Positions 1-10,900 of a stretch of 64,000 bases of DNA are shown here, piece after piece; within the stretch, counting starts at the first letter, position 1, and every line of letters begins with the position of its first letter. The position numbers and the translations under genes are program-made. The DNA comes from Meghimatium bilineatum. Its lineage: Eukaryota > Mollusca > Gastropoda > Stylommatophora > Philomycidae. The notes beneath the pieces were generated by a model. That model was given only the letters and a program-made list of their open reading frames with translations, was not told where the DNA came from and searched no databases. The stretch covers positions 627,501 through 691,500 of the forward strand of contig CM067312.1 of NCBI GenBank assembly GCA_034231615.1. The letters run 5' to 3'.

Positions 1-140
1 TGAACAGGCCACCAGAACATACATGTTTAGCGCAATAACATTCCACCAGAACCTAAATGTGTGGTACAAGAACAGGCAACCAGAACTTAGATGTGTGGTA
101 GAAGAGTATGATACAATTTTACTAAAAATGTCAAATATGA

Positions 141-512
141 ATGATTTATGATGTAGCTAATTGTGAAGTTAAGATTTATGATGCAGCTTACTGTGAAGTT
201 ATGATTTATAATGCAGCTTACTATGAAGTTATGATTTATGATGCAGCTTACTGTTACTGTGAAGTTATGATTTATGATGTAGCTAACTGTGAAGTTGTGA
301 TTTATGATGCAGCTTACTGTGAAGTTATGATTTATGATGCAGATTACTGTGAAGTTATGATTTATGATGTAGCTTTCTGTGAAGTTATGATTCATGATGC
401 AGCTTACTGTGAAGTTATGCTTCATGATGCAGCTTACTGTGAAGTTATGCTTCATGATGCAGCTTACTGTGAAGTTATGCTTCATGATGCAGCTTACTGT
501 GAAGTTATGTAA
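141..512. repeat. 30-bp minisatellite, about 12 copies
   Basis: Tandem units of 30 bp sharing the core GCAGCTTACTGTGAAGTTAT. One copy carries a 6-bp internal duplication near 252. The unit length is a multiple of three, so both strands stay open and give false ORFs. Copies become more uniform toward the 3' end (390-512), as expected from recent amplification there. The first 20 bases of the unit closely match the unit of the array at 1026-1735. Confidence 0.97.
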
Positions 513-534
513 ATGTATCCCTAGTATTGACACT

Positions 535-935
535 ATCCTGATGAAGAGACAGATTCGTTGGGAAGCTTGTTTTGTACGTATACCAGACTATCGCCTGTCA
601 AAGATACTTCTCTATTGTGAGCTGCTGAAGGGTAAACGATCTCAAGGTGGGTAAAAGAAGCGCTACAAGTTCTCGTTAAAGACCTCACTCAAAGCCTTTG
701 AAATAGACCAAGATACATGGGAATAACTAGCACAAAACAGGTCTTTCATGGCGCTCTACAGTCAAAAAGAGCACATCATCTTGTGAAAAGAGGAGAAATG
801 CTGCAACCCAACAGCGGAGATTAGCTAGAAAGTCACAGATAGACCAAAATCCGCCTACATTGGTTATTCATTGTCCGAACTGTCCAAGAACATTTACAAC
901 TCGAATATGACTCATTAGTCATCTACCAACTATTA
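535..935 (+). pseudogene. Non-LTR retrotransposon C-terminal fragment
   Basis: Conceptual translation gives MKRQIRWEACF, IPDYRLSKILLY and GKRSQGG, then a K/R-rich stretch (KKRYKFSLKTSLKAFEID) and finally HCPNCPRTFTTR near 870-905. This is the familiar order of the extreme C-terminus of reverse-transcriptase LINE proteins (RW-GH-RMPDYRLPK, GKR, KKRYKD-LK-SLK, terminal zinc-finger-like CxxC). In-frame stops after 653, 724, 794 and 915 show it is dead. It sits between two minisatellite arrays whose units are related (141-512 and 1026-1735), so the LINE either landed in, or was the seed of, an older array. Confidence 0.75.
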
Positions 936-1025
936 TGCAGTTCATAATTCTAATAGAATGTTCCAAAGTGGATGTAAAAAATAATGATCATCATTACCTA
1001 TGATGGATGAACATACAATATACAG

Positions 1026-1735
1026 CTATGATTTCTAATGCAGCTTACTGTGTAGTTATGAAGCCTCTGGCAGCTTACTGTGTAGTTATGAAGCCTCTGA
1101 CAGCTTACTGTGTAGCTATGAAGCCTCTGGCAGCTTACTGTGTAGTTATGAAGCCTCTGGCAGCTTACTGTGTAGTTATGAAACCTCTGGCAGCTTACTG
1201 TGTAGTTATGAAGCCTCTGGCAGCTTACTGTGTAGTTATGAAGCCTCTGGCAGCTTACTGTGTAGTTATGAAACCTCTGGCAGCTTACTGTGTAGTTATG
1301 AAGCCTCTGGCAGCTTACTGTGTAGTTATGAAACATCTGGCAGCTTACTGTGTAGTTATGAAGCATCTGGCATCTTACTGTGTAGTTATGAAGCATCTGG
1401 AAGCTTACTCTGTAGTTATGAAGCATCTGGCAGCTTACTGTGTAGTTATGAAACATCTGGCAGCTTACTGTGTAGTTATGAAGCATCTGGTAGCTTACTG
1501 TGTAGTTATGAAACATCTCGCAGCTTACTGTGTAGTTATGAAGCGTCTGGTAGCTTACTGTGTAGTTATGAAACATCTGGCAGCTTACTGTGTAGTTATG
1601 AAGCGTCTGGTAGCTTACTGTGTAGTTATGAAGCATCTGGTAGCTTACTGTGTAGTTATGAAACATCTCGCAGCTTACTGTGTAGTTATGAAGCGTCTGG
1701 TAGCTTACTGTGTAGTTATGAAGCGTCTTCCAGCG
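1026..1735. repeat. 30-bp minisatellite, about 23 copies
   Basis: Unit of 30 bp, core CAGCTTACTGTGTAGTTATG followed by AARCMTCTGG. The 5' copies carry AAGCCTCTGG and the 3' copies AAGCATCTGG or AAGCGTCTGG, so there are clear subfamilies in blocks. Open in two frames only because 30 is divisible by three. Confidence 0.97.
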
Positions 1736-1828
1736 GAACTGAGAATATCATCCATAAGAAAAGCTTTGAAGAGAATGCATTACCGACATCATTCAATTCA
1801 GATAATCTAGAAATCAAGTAGATCTTAT

Positions 1829-2000
1829 TACAGAGCTGAAATAACCCACACTCTGTTATTGCAGAGCTGAAATAACCCACACTCTGTTATTGCAGAGCTG
1901 AAATAACCCACACTCTGTTATTGCAGAGCTGAAATAACCCACACTCTGTTATTGCAGAGCTGAAATAACCCACACTCTTTTATTGCATAGCTGAAATAAC
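1829..2000. repeat. 31-bp minisatellite, about 5.5 copies
   Basis: Near-identical 31-bp units with core AGAGCTGAAATAACCCACAC, starting 1831, 1862, 1893 and so on. Copies are almost perfect, suggesting a young array. Confidence 0.95.
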
Positions 2001-2726
2001 CTGTCCTATCTAAGTTTAAGTATCAACCCTGAAATATAAAATCAATCATGCAGCAAAGATTAAAGGAGGCACACACACGCACACACACACATACAATTAT
2101 TACTCACACCTGCGCTGTCACAGTTACAAGTCTGCATAAAATGCAATACCAAGAAAATGTATGCAAGCAACAGAATAATTCTGGAACCGAAAAACTCAAA
2201 AGGTGACCCAATATGTTCTAAAGCGAAAGAATATATGTCGATTGGTTGCACAATTGTAGACCCATTAACCACATCAGTTGTCGTGTGAAGAGATTCTGTT
2301 CTGTGAGATCATGGACCGTCAAATATTGCCACAATCTCCGGGGGTACAACAAAGAACAGCTCACAAAAGGCATCGATTTCTTGAGGCATAAATGAGTTTT
2401 GGAAAACAGGGAACAGCTCAGCAGGAAACTATAATTGGGCTAAACAATTGCAATTGTAGGTCTAGTCTCATTCTGGGAAGTTCGCACGTAATCGAGAGGT
2501 TTACAGGATGGCAGTCAGGACAACGTTCTGCAAAGGACACGACAAATAGAGAGAGAAAGAAAGAGTCTCATTCTGAGGTTGAATAAATATTATAACAAAC
2601 GGGAGAACATAGCAAAGGGTGTGGTGTGGTCAAAGACGGAGAACATGTTGGTTCTAGTTGCGATACGAGAAGGGGCCATCTGATAGGTACTGGCTCAAAT
2701 CCCGCCTGCTGCATTATTGATTTTTC
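2001..2726. other. Mostly unique spacer with (AC)n and a SINE-like end
   Basis: Holds a short (CA)n microsatellite at 2066-2094, then unique sequence without a convincing gene. At about 2625-2710 there is a tRNA-like stretch ending in GGCTCAAATCCCGCC (2691-2705), close to a pol III B box, directly before the next minisatellite. This may be a degraded SINE head. Small ORFs here lack coding character. Confidence 0.4.
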
Positions 2727-3306
2727 TGTACTAATACATCCTGGATGTTTCTATAATAATACATCCTAGATGTTTCTATAATAATACATCCTAGATGTTT
2801 CTTTAATAATACATCCTGGATGATTCTATAATAGTACATCAACGATGTTTCTATAATAATACATCCTAGATGTTTCTATTATAATACATCAACGATGTTT
2901 CTATAATAATACATCAACGATGTTTCTATAATAATACATCCTATATGTTTCTATAATAATACATCAACGATGTTTCTATAATAATACATCAACGATGTTT
3001 CTATAATAATACATCCTGGATGATTCTATAATAATACATCAACGATGTTTCTATAATAATACATCCTAGATGTTTCTGTAATAATACATCCTGGATGTTT
3101 CTATAATAATACACCCTGGATGTTTCTATAATAATACATCCTGGATGTTTCTATAATAATACATCAACGATGTTTCTATAATAATACATCCTGGATGTTT
3201 CTATAATAATACATCCTAGATGTTTGTATAATAATACATCCTGGATGTTTCTATAATAATACATCCTTGATGTTTCTATAATAATACATCCTGGATGTTT
3301 CTATAT
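2727..3306. repeat. 25-bp minisatellite, about 23 copies
   Basis: Units of 25 bp built on TTTCTATAATAATACATC followed by CTGGATG, CTAGATG or AACGATG. The three 3' variants are interspersed rather than blocked. Confidence 0.96.
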
Positions 3307-3364
3307 TCTATTCTTCATGCAACATACGACAACAGAGGGAACAATATGTGTTTACATCTGAAGT

Positions 3365-4460
3365 GTGTAAGTTAATATATGTAATGTAAGTTTACATCTG
3401 CAGTGTGTAAGTTAACCTTTGGAGTGTGTATGTTAACCTTTGGAGTGTGTAAGTTAACCTTTGGAGTGTGTAAGTTAACAGATGGAATGTGTAAGTTAAC
3501 CGTTGGAGTGTGTAAGTTAACAGTTGGAGTGTATAAGTTAACAGTTGTAGTGTATAAGTTAACAGTTGGAGTGTATAAGTTTACAGTTGGAGTGTATAAG
3601 TTTACAGTTGGAGTGTGTAAGTTTACAGTTGGAGTGTGTAAGTTAACAGACGGAGTGTGTAAGTTAACAGATGGAGTCTGTAAGTTAACAGATGGAGTCT
3701 GTAAGTGAACAGTTCGAGTGTGTACGTTAACAGTTGGAGTGTGTAAGTTAATCGTTGGAGTGTGTAAGTTAACAGTTGGAGTGTGTAAGTTAACAGTTGG
3801 AGTGTGTAAGTTAACAGATGGAGTGTATAAGTTAACAGATGGAGTGTATAAGTTAACAGATGGAGTGTGTATAAGTTAACAGATGGAGTGTGTATAAGTT
3901 AACAGATTGAGTGTGTATAACTTAACAGATGGAGTGTGTAAGTTAACAGTTGGAGTGTGTAAGTTAACAGTTGGAGTGTGTAAGTGAACAGTTGGAGTGT
4001 GTAAGTTAACAGATGGAGTGTGTAAGTTAACAGTTGGAGTGTGTATGATAACATATGGATTTAGTGCATTAACAGTTGGAGTGTGGAAGTTAACCGTTGC
4101 AGTGTGTAAGTTAACAGTTGGAGTGTGTATGTTAACATATGGGTCTAGTGTATTAACAGTTGGAGTGTGTAAGTTAACCTTTGCCGTGTGAAAGTTAACA
4201 TTTGGAGTGTGTAAGTTAACATACGTATTTAGTGTATTAACAGTTTGAGTGTGTAAGGTAACTAATGGAGTGTTATGTTAACAGCTAGATCGTGCATGTT
4301 AACATTTAAAGTATTTATGTTAACAGCTGGAGTGTCTATGTTAACGGTTCTAGTGTATATACTAACAGCTGAAGTACTTATGTTAACAACTGGGGTGTAT
4401 ATGTTAACAGCCGAAGTTTTCGCTTTACAAACTGAGTGGTTCATGTTAACAGCTGCATGA
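3365..4460. repeat. 21-bp minisatellite, about 50 copies
   Basis: Units of 21 bp with core AAGTTAACAGTTGGAGTGTG. Homogeneous from about 3400 to 4050, then increasingly diverged to 4460 (ATGTTAACAGCTGGAGTGT and relatives). GTTAAC is a palindrome retained in most copies. Open frames over it are by-products of the 7-codon period. Confidence 0.95.
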
Positions 4461-5090
4461 TATCACTGTTTATTCATTACAGAACTAAATAGTTGTTAAA
4501 TGTTTACTGAACTCTATATTACACAGCATTGTTTTTTACAACACACCATTTTCACTCAAATATCTTCACCAATTGTGAGTTTACAATTGTAACGGTTATT
4601 TTCCAGTAAAATTGACCGATTAAAAAAAAAATATTCTTGAAATTTTCAATATTATACCTGATTTTTATGATACTTTCCATGAATTTTAATTTGTAAAAGC
4701 ATTTTTTTGTCAAAAGAATTGTGCAAATAAAAATTTTGCTAGCATTTTTACAAGGTATTGTTGTTTAATTTAACTTCACTTGCGTTTTCTACAAGTAAGT
4801 ATGCAGTACTTATATCTTTTGAATTAATTTTCGTCATCCAGCATTTTTTATATATTAATTTCTTTACAAAAATCATATTACAAAGAAAAGGGTACCACGC
4901 CCATAGAAACATTATACAACTTTACCTAAATATGTTTATTTTCACATATTCGACATATTCTGAGCCTGATACAATTGAAATATTCCGCTAACATATTTTT
5001 ATCGTAGGAAACCTTAAATGGCGTAATTGAGGATTTTGTCAAAATAATGGAAAACTAATTACACGAATGAACATAAAAAGGTACAACTAT
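4461..5090. other. AT-rich unique spacer
   Basis: Very AT-rich sequence with homopolymer A and T runs. I see no gene, no repeat array and no recognisable element. Confidence 0.5.
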
Positions 5091-5094
5091 TACC

Positions 5095-5245
5095 AATATT
5101 TGTAAATACAACATTAGCAACGAGACACAGCGACACACAATATAATACAACATTAGCAACGAGACACAAACACAGAATACAACTCTAGCAACGAGACACA
5201 GCGACACAGACACAGAATACAACACTAGCAACGAGACACAGCGAT
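5095..5245. repeat. Short irregular repeat, 4 copies
   Basis: Copies of AGCAACGAGACACAGCGACA, spaced 39-58 bp apart with variable extra ACAGACACAGAATAC segments. Confidence 0.85.
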
Positions 5246-5330
5246 ATATGACTTTTCGACTAAAAGTCTTCATTAGACGGAATGACAAAAAAAAGGAAAA
5301 ATGTAATATCCTTTGATAAATGATACACCA

Positions 5331-5500
5331 GATTTACAAATGATGTTTTTATCAGGATTACAAGTGATGTTTTTATCAGGTTTAAATGTGATGTTTTTAT
5401 CAGGATTACAAGTGCTGTTTTTATCAGGATTACAAATGATGTTTTTATCAGGTTTAAATGTGATGTTTTTATCAGGATTGCAAGTGAAGTTGTTATCAGG
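5331..5500. repeat. 24-bp minisatellite, left part
   Basis: 24-bp units with core GATGTTTTTATCAGG followed by ATTACAAGT or TTTAAATGT. The same array resumes at 5672-5795 after an inserted retroposon. Confidence 0.94.
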
Positions 5501-5503
5501 TTT

Positions 5504-5665
5504 CTTCTTCTTCTTCCTCAGCGTTCATTCTCAAACTCCTGCTGGATTTCTGTTGCAGGGCCATGATCCATTCTAGATTTCCAGCAGTATATAATCCAGA
5601 GAATGGAAATGCGTTGTGTCGCCGTTTTATGTGACCAATGGCCCGGCACACCCGTCTTCGGCGGT
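5504..5665 (-). mobile_element. GAA-tailed retroposon inserted in a minisatellite
   Basis: On the minus strand this segment contains GACACAACGCATT, then a diverged middle, then GCAGGAGTTTGAGAATGAAC and a (GAA)n-like tail (CTTCTTCTTCTTCC on plus at 5503-5516). The same 3' end with a (GAA)n tail is present at 14523-14605 on plus, so it is a dispersed family. It splits the 24-bp array, and the flanks read TTATCAGGTTT (5493-5503) and TTATCAGTTTT (5666-5676), a plausible target-site duplication, although the array itself supplies similar words. Confidence 0.7.
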
Positions 5666-5671
5666 TTATCA

Positions 5672-5795
5672 GTTTTAAAGGTGATGTTTTTATGAGGTTT
5701 ACAAGTGACATTTTTATCAGGATTACAAGCGATGTTTTTATCAGGTTTAAAGGTGATGTTTTTATCAGGTTGAAAGGTGATTATTTTATCAACAC
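5672..5795. repeat. 24-bp minisatellite, right part
   Basis: Continuation of the array at 5331-5500, same 24-bp unit (GTGATGTTTTTATCAGG), separated by the retroposon at 5504-5665. Confidence 0.92.
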
Positions 5796-6299
5796 ATATT
5801 TACAAATAAGAGATAAGGCAGCTACAATAATCTGAATACGTTCTGGAGAGAAACAAGTTCATGATACGATGATTTCAAAGATAATGATACGCTATTGCAA
5901 AATTAATTTTAGTGTGTGTGGCTGTTATGTGTGTGTGTGGGGGCTAAACTATCTATTTCTTCTACCCTCCCCCTGTTTCTACGTTGTGCATGCTATTGTA
6001 TCTGTTAATTGTATTTCCGAGAGAATCCTTGTATATATGGAATGTAGAATATTTGATTAGTTAGTTTGTTACTTTTTCGTGCCGCAGGCGGCACATAGGA
6101 CAGAGATTTTGATTCTCCATGTGTTGCAGTCCACTGCCTGTAGTTTCAGTTCTTGTACGGTCTTGCAGCCTGTTTTTTCTCCTTCTTTAAGTATGGTATT
6201 TTTAGGGTTGCTTTAGACCTTTCTCGTTTGTTTTTGCCCTTAGGTATCCACGTAATATACAAATTAATTTGATTACATTTTAGTCTCTAAAAAACATAG
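5796..6299. other. Spacer without recognised gene
   Basis: Unique, T-rich sequence. A short perfect palindrome GTGCCGCAGGCGGCAC lies at 6080-6095. No coding signature. Confidence 0.4.
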
Positions 6300-6934
6300 A
6301 AACAGCATTAGATCTATGAAAACAAGACCAGGTGCTGACTGTAACAGTGATCATATACTACTGGTGGCGAAATTTTGTAAAAGAAGTTCAAGAGATCACC
6401 AAGAAATATGAAATTAGATTTAGCATTAATGAAATCAGATACTGACATTAAAGAAAGGTGCCACATAATTGCACATAATAAAAACAATGCCCTTACAAAG
6501 ATTCAGAGTATTGAAGATTAATAGAACATGCTAAAACATTCGGTAAATCAAACATCTAAAGAGATAATACCAAAAGTAAAACATACATCGAAACAAAAAT
6601 GGATGACTAAAGAAATATTAGAATTGATGAGCACCAGAAGAAATAATAAACACAAGATAGAGGAATATCAGAAAATACATAAGGATATAAGAGAGAAATG
6701 CAAAATAGCAAAAGAAAGCTGGCTGAACAAGAAATGCATGGAAATAGAATCACATTACAACCAAGACACACTATTTCTACATAAGTAAATTGATGTGATA
6801 ACAGGGGAAAGAACGCAAACAAACAGTTGACATGGTGTCTAAAATCTAAGACAGGGCAGGCATTAATGGGAATCAATACAAGGTAACTGCGTGAAACGTA
6901 ACAACAATTAGACTTACGTAAAACACAGGCTTAT

Positions 6935-7326
6935 ATTTCATTTCAATGGGACACGACAGACTATATCTAAAACTAGTAGGTAATGATGGGCAATGATGAG
7001 CACACAAGAAATCATAAAAATTACAATACACAAATCACATTCAACGTTTCAACCAAGAGGTCTTTATCAAGACACAAACAAAAAATCAAAAGACGACGAA
7101 TGGAAAAATTATCACAACGTCCAACGTAAATATATGTGGAAACGAAACAAACAAAAAGATGAGTAAATGACGGAACAAAAAGAATAAAGCCAAAGACCAC
7201 ACCAACCCAGTAGTAGACATAAGAGTGATCGGAATTGAGTCCAAAAGGCTTGAGTGTAAGCCTTGAGTAAGCCTTGAGTAAGCCTTGAGCACACTCAAGC
7301 CTTTTGGACTCAATTCCGATCACTCT
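6935..7326 (-). mobile_element. Penelope-like element 3' fragment with inverted end
   Basis: Closely matches the segment at 40187-40537, including the order TAGTAGGTAATGATG, GTTTCAACCAAGAGGTCTTT, AAAAGACGACGAATGGAAA and GGAATTGAGTCCAAAAGGCT. It therefore belongs to the same Penelope-like family whose GIY-YIG domain is visible at 40493-40815. Here it is truncated just inside the coding end and followed by an inverted copy of its own last 36 bp. It interrupts the RTE-like LINE at 6300-8420. Confidence 0.75.
7222..7326. repeat. Perfect 36-bp inverted repeat
   Basis: Arms 7222-7257 and 7291-7326 are perfect reverse complements (36 of 36). The 33-bp spacer is made of an 11-bp direct repeat (AAGCCTTGAGT). 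It would form a long hairpin. The left arm is the end of the Penelope-like fragment, so the structure looks like an aberrant inverted junction made at insertion. Confidence 0.95.
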
Positions 7327-8427
7327 GTTTTATAGACTACACAATAGTATTTGATAAAGTTTAACTTATAAACATGCTAGAGCATTTGAACATCGATAGT
7401 AAGGATTTAAGAATCATCAAGAACATGTACTGGCAACAAACAGCAGCAATAAGAGTAGGAAATTAATTTGGCCCTTTTCAACAAATAAAACAAGGAGTTA
7501 GACAGGAATGTGTACTTTCCCCAGACCTGTTCTTTTTATACAGTGAAAACATAATGCGTGCAATAGTTGATATCCAAGGAATATCAGTGAGAGGACATAA
7601 CATAAATAATTTGAGATATGCGGATAACACTGTTCTTATTGCAAAAAGTAGGAAGACCGTCAATATTTAATTAAAGTAGTAGTCACAGAAAGTAATGAGA
7701 AAGGACTCTTCCTAAATATAAAGAAAACAGAAGTAATGGTTATTTCAAAGAAACAAAATACCACACCTTGCAAGATCAAAGTGAATGATATAGTCTTAAA
7801 ACAGGTCCACCAATTCAAATATTTAGGCACAACAATTACAGCAGATGGAAGAAGTTCAACAGAATAGGGCAGGCAAAATCAGAATAAAAATCAGAATAGG
7901 GCAGGCAAAAACAACATTCAGAAAATGAAATATATATTGTGTAATAAAACTTGTTATTAGAAGTGAGAAAGTTCTGCAGTGCTATATAACTCCTACACTA
8001 ACATATGGATGCGAGTCTTGGACAATAAAGAAACTGGAAAGTTGGAAATTAGAGCCAATAGAGATGTGGTTCTACAAAAGAATGCTGAGTATAGCATGGA
8101 CTGCCAGAAAAACTTATGTAGAGGTGTTTCAAATGCGAAACGTACAAGAGTCAAATGCGAAATGGACCTTAATCAATAACATAAGAAAAAGACAATCTTC
8201 AAATTTTGGCCACTTAATGAGACAGGGCGATTTGGAGAACATAGTCACAGCAGGGAAGATTGAAGGCAACAAAGACAGAGGGTGACAATGTGAGAACTTA
8301 TTAGACCGTTTAACAACTTGGAACGACGGGGAAACAACAATGATCTTCATACATAATACTGGAGATAGAGAGCTGTGGAGAGCCATGATTTTCTACGCTA
8401 GCCAGCATGACACTTGATGATGATGAT

Positions 8428-9540
8428 CCACATAATGGCTTGTTGGTTTATTCTGTTTTCATCTAGTCTTAAAACGTGACCCAGGTATTTCCTTCTGCGT
8501 TTTCTTATGACGTTTGAAACATATAGTCACATAAAAAAGAGCTGCGGAGAAAACACGATTTGTTTTCTAGAACTTTGATGAATAGTGGAAGATAGGAAGA
8601 GATAGTCTGGTAGCCTCCAGCAATGCTGTGTTCTCCGTAGATAGTTTAGTAGTTTGCTCACGTATCTGTGGCACCCTTATATCAGAGCTGAAAACAACAA
8701 AATTATAGGAGAACGAAGATAAAGTAAATGCTTGAATGCACCTCGCTCCCTTCTCTCGCCAACACAGTACAATACACACAGAAAATAGGAGGCGTAAGGA
8801 CAAGACGGGCAGCTGTTGTCTGTGCTTGAACGAAAGACTTGAGTTCGAGGTTAAGTTTATCGGCACGAGACCTGTCACTACAGGCGTGGAGACTGTGAAG
8901 TCAAGTGATGTCAGGAGCGCGTGAGAAGTTTAACACTTTTCAAGCAGCTCGTAATGAGTAGTTTACAAGTAGAAACCTGGCACATGACAAACGATATCGG
9001 TCACCGTCACAATAGTTACTGTGCCATTATGTTACAGAGAGATGAAACAAATTAACTTCCGGCACCATCCATTGGGCAGTCACGTGAGAAGTATTACGTC
9101 CCTACTGGAGCAACAACATACACAACTCCCAGGCATTTTCTCATGAAACGCGTTAACACACTTTTAAAATGTAGAGTTCACTTCCCTAAGAGTCTTCAAT
9201 TCTGTTTAGAATTCAAGCTGCCAGTTCACATGGGGATGTATATATATATATATATCCGAGACTGTTGTGTTGTAACTGCGCTAATAATGCATATGCCAGA
9301 CTAGGGTATGCAATATCTGCTGTCAGGATAGATGTACGAGAGTAGGGTGTGTAATATCTGCTGTCAGTATATATATATATATATCTGAGGTTAGAATGTG
9401 GTATGTGTCTGGTGTGTATTCTGGGCTTGGTAACGTCGTCTGTATGCTGATCTCTCAATGGCTCTAATTTATCAATGCTCCATCATCAGAAAGAATAATA
9501 AAATCTGAAGTTTGAATACAGGAAACTCAAGGCACCATTC
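8428..9540. other. Unique spacer with (TA)n tracts
   Basis: Less repetitive sequence of moderate GC at 8730-8930. A 62-codon frame there (8736-8924) has no identifiable domain or clear splice sites and is not called. (TA)n tracts lie at 9239-9254 and 9368-9383, each inside a partly repeated segment (GGGTRTGYAATATCTGCTGTCAG, at about 9304 and 9346). Confidence 0.4.
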
Positions 9541-9557
9541 AGTTCTCTCAGTTATAG

Positions 9558-9642
9558 TGGCGATCTGGTTAAGCCGTTCGTCTTGTGATCAAGAGGTAGA
9601 TTGTTCAAGTCCTGCCAGTATGGGATGATCGAATTTGATGCG
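9558..9642 (+). mobile_element. tRNA-derived SINE head
   Basis: GGCGATCTGGTTAAGCCGTT (A-box-like TGGTTAAGCCG) is followed about 35 bp later by GAGGTAGATTGTTCAAGTCC (B-box-like GTTCAAGTCC). Spacing and order are those of a pol III tRNA-type promoter. The structure is too degenerate for a tRNA gene, so a SINE head is the better reading. Its body probably runs on toward the motif at 9848-9887. Confidence 0.65.
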
Positions 9643-9847
9643 CTCTTGAGAACCGGTACATCTAACATTCCAGTGGGACAGAGCTCTTCTGGAACAATGT
9701 CCATCAGTCCTACGGGTAGATACCATTTTATGTTCTGTTAATGTTATGTTTTATTTCATCTCTAACCTGTTAGTATTTACCCTTCCGATGTGTATACATT
9801 TTAGCTCTGTTATATGGGCTGGGACATTGTTATTCTTAATCGTCTTG

Positions 9848-9887
9848 TGAATATGTTCTTGATAAAGGCATTTTGGACGAAGCGTTG
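9848..9887 (+). other. Conserved CTTGATAAAG...GAANCGTT motif
   Basis: CTTGATAAAGGCATTTTGGA followed by CGAAGCGTTGG. The same module occurs at 10531-10562 (+) and on the minus strand at about 7045-7080 and 40262-40297, in repeated elements. Its order (GAT-A core, short stem-loop, GAAAC) recalls a degenerate hammerhead ribozyme core, known from Penelope-like elements, but the catalytic G of CUGAUGA is A here. Confidence 0.4.
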
Positions 9888-10021
9888 GTTATCGTATGTT
9901 TTTATGCACATATCCAGTGATTAGTAAATCTTCATCTACCTGCCATAATAACTGAGAACATAAATACTAACATTAACCAAAACGATATATTGTCATCAGG
10001 TAGCATTTCCTCAACAGGATG

Positions 10022-10900
10022 TAGCAGGCATCAGTCTTTCGAAACTTCTATCTTGAACCTGTCTTTCTGCTCTTTTTTACTTTTATTTTCAGGTGGTTTG
10101 TGATATCTTTTGTGCATCTTCTTCTTGGTCTGTCTCTTATTCATCCCTATAATATCATCCCCTCCAGTATTCTCTAGACTGTAATGGTGTTTGATATTGT
10201 CAAAATATTCTAGTTTTCTAGAAACAAACATTCTGTTTAGCCAAGCTTTCTTTTGAATTCATTTCTCTCTAGATGGCTAAATTGGCTCTGTTTTTTGGTT
10301 CATGGTATTCTGAGGATTTTTTTGTAACATTTTGTTTCAAATGCTGCTATTTTATTGTTCATTTTGTTGGTAATTGTCCAGGATTCACACCCATATATTA
10401 CCACTGGAAATATGCACGGTCTTAGGAATATTAGTTTTGCATCAACTTTGATCTGGGTATCTCGCATCCACATTTCGATCGGACACGTTTGTGTGTCGTT
10501 GTCATTCACTCGTCGTCTTTTGATGTTATGTGCTTATCTTGATAAAGGCCTTTTGATCGAAAGGTAGAGTATGTCCTGTGTACTGTTCTGTGCAAGATTA
10601 TATTCTCTGTAGTGTTGTGTGTATTATTATTTAACGTTAGCAGCCGACAGTGATAGTGTGTTAGTCGTCGTTCAGTAAGACTTCATTACCTGTATCCCAC
10701 GTAAGTACTATTTTTATACCGTTTTTACAGCAGGTGTACCTTTAATTGATTCTGATTCCTTCATAGCAATCACCGTTACTGTTGATAAGAGAACCAAGGT
10801 ATTCAAAGCTGGTGACTCTTTCTAATTCGCTGTTGTTGATACTGATTTAGAACTTGCTAGCGGTTTTGTCGCTTGTCACAATCTTTGTCTTGTTTCTATT
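10022..10900 (-). pseudogene. LINE reverse-transcriptase C-terminal part, interrupted
   Basis: Read on minus from 10900: LNRNKTKIVTSDK (10906-10868), then NSELERVTSFEYLGSLINSN, the usual RT thumb (about 10836-10775). After a break at about 10504-10725 it continues with IKVDAKLIFLRPCIFPVV, IYGCESWTI and FETKCYKKILRIPW (10450-10300), and a degraded tail to 10030. The family is the same type as the LINEs at 7979 and 48190. Several stops are present. The break is filled by a Penelope-like fragment. Confidence 0.8.
10504..10725 (+). mobile_element. Penelope-like terminal fragment
   Basis: Begins with ATTCACTCGTCGTCTTTTGATG and continues to CTTGATAAAGGCCTTTTGAT, matching in order the minus strand of 40320-40262 and 7100-7045. 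It interrupts the LINE thumb of the surrounding relic. The right end is uncertain. Confidence 0.5.

Larger units (their letters stand above)
6300..8420 (+). pseudogene. RTE-like LINE, interrupted and dead
   Basis: Pieces appear in the normal LINE order. CNSDHILLVAKF (about 6340-6375) is the C-terminal SDH motif of an AP-type endonuclease. A Lys-rich linker follows (6528-6788, with KQKWMTKEILELM). After a Penelope-like insertion (6935-7326), the reverse transcriptase resumes with IDYTIVFDKV (7334-7360), GVRQECVLSP (about 7495-7522) and LRYADNTVLIA (7612-7644, catalytic YADD changed to YADN). A thumb fragment FKYLGTTITADGR follows, then LTYGCESWTIKK (about 7998-8032) and the C-terminal NFGHLMRQGDLENIV. 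It ends in a (GAT)n tail near 8406-8427, typical of RTE 3' ends. Stops and frameshifts occur throughout. A 20-30 bp local duplication (AATAGGGCAGGCAAAA) lies at 7863-7910. Confidence 0.85.

Noticed and set aside
8736-8924. 62-codon ORF in a unique, GC-richer patch
   Set aside because: No domain, no convincing acceptor or donor, no homologous motif; could be chance.
9558-9642. Functional tRNA gene
   Set aside because: A- and B-box-like sequences are present, but the acceptor and anticodon stems do not fold cleanly; a SINE head is more likely. The same holds for 58309-58385.
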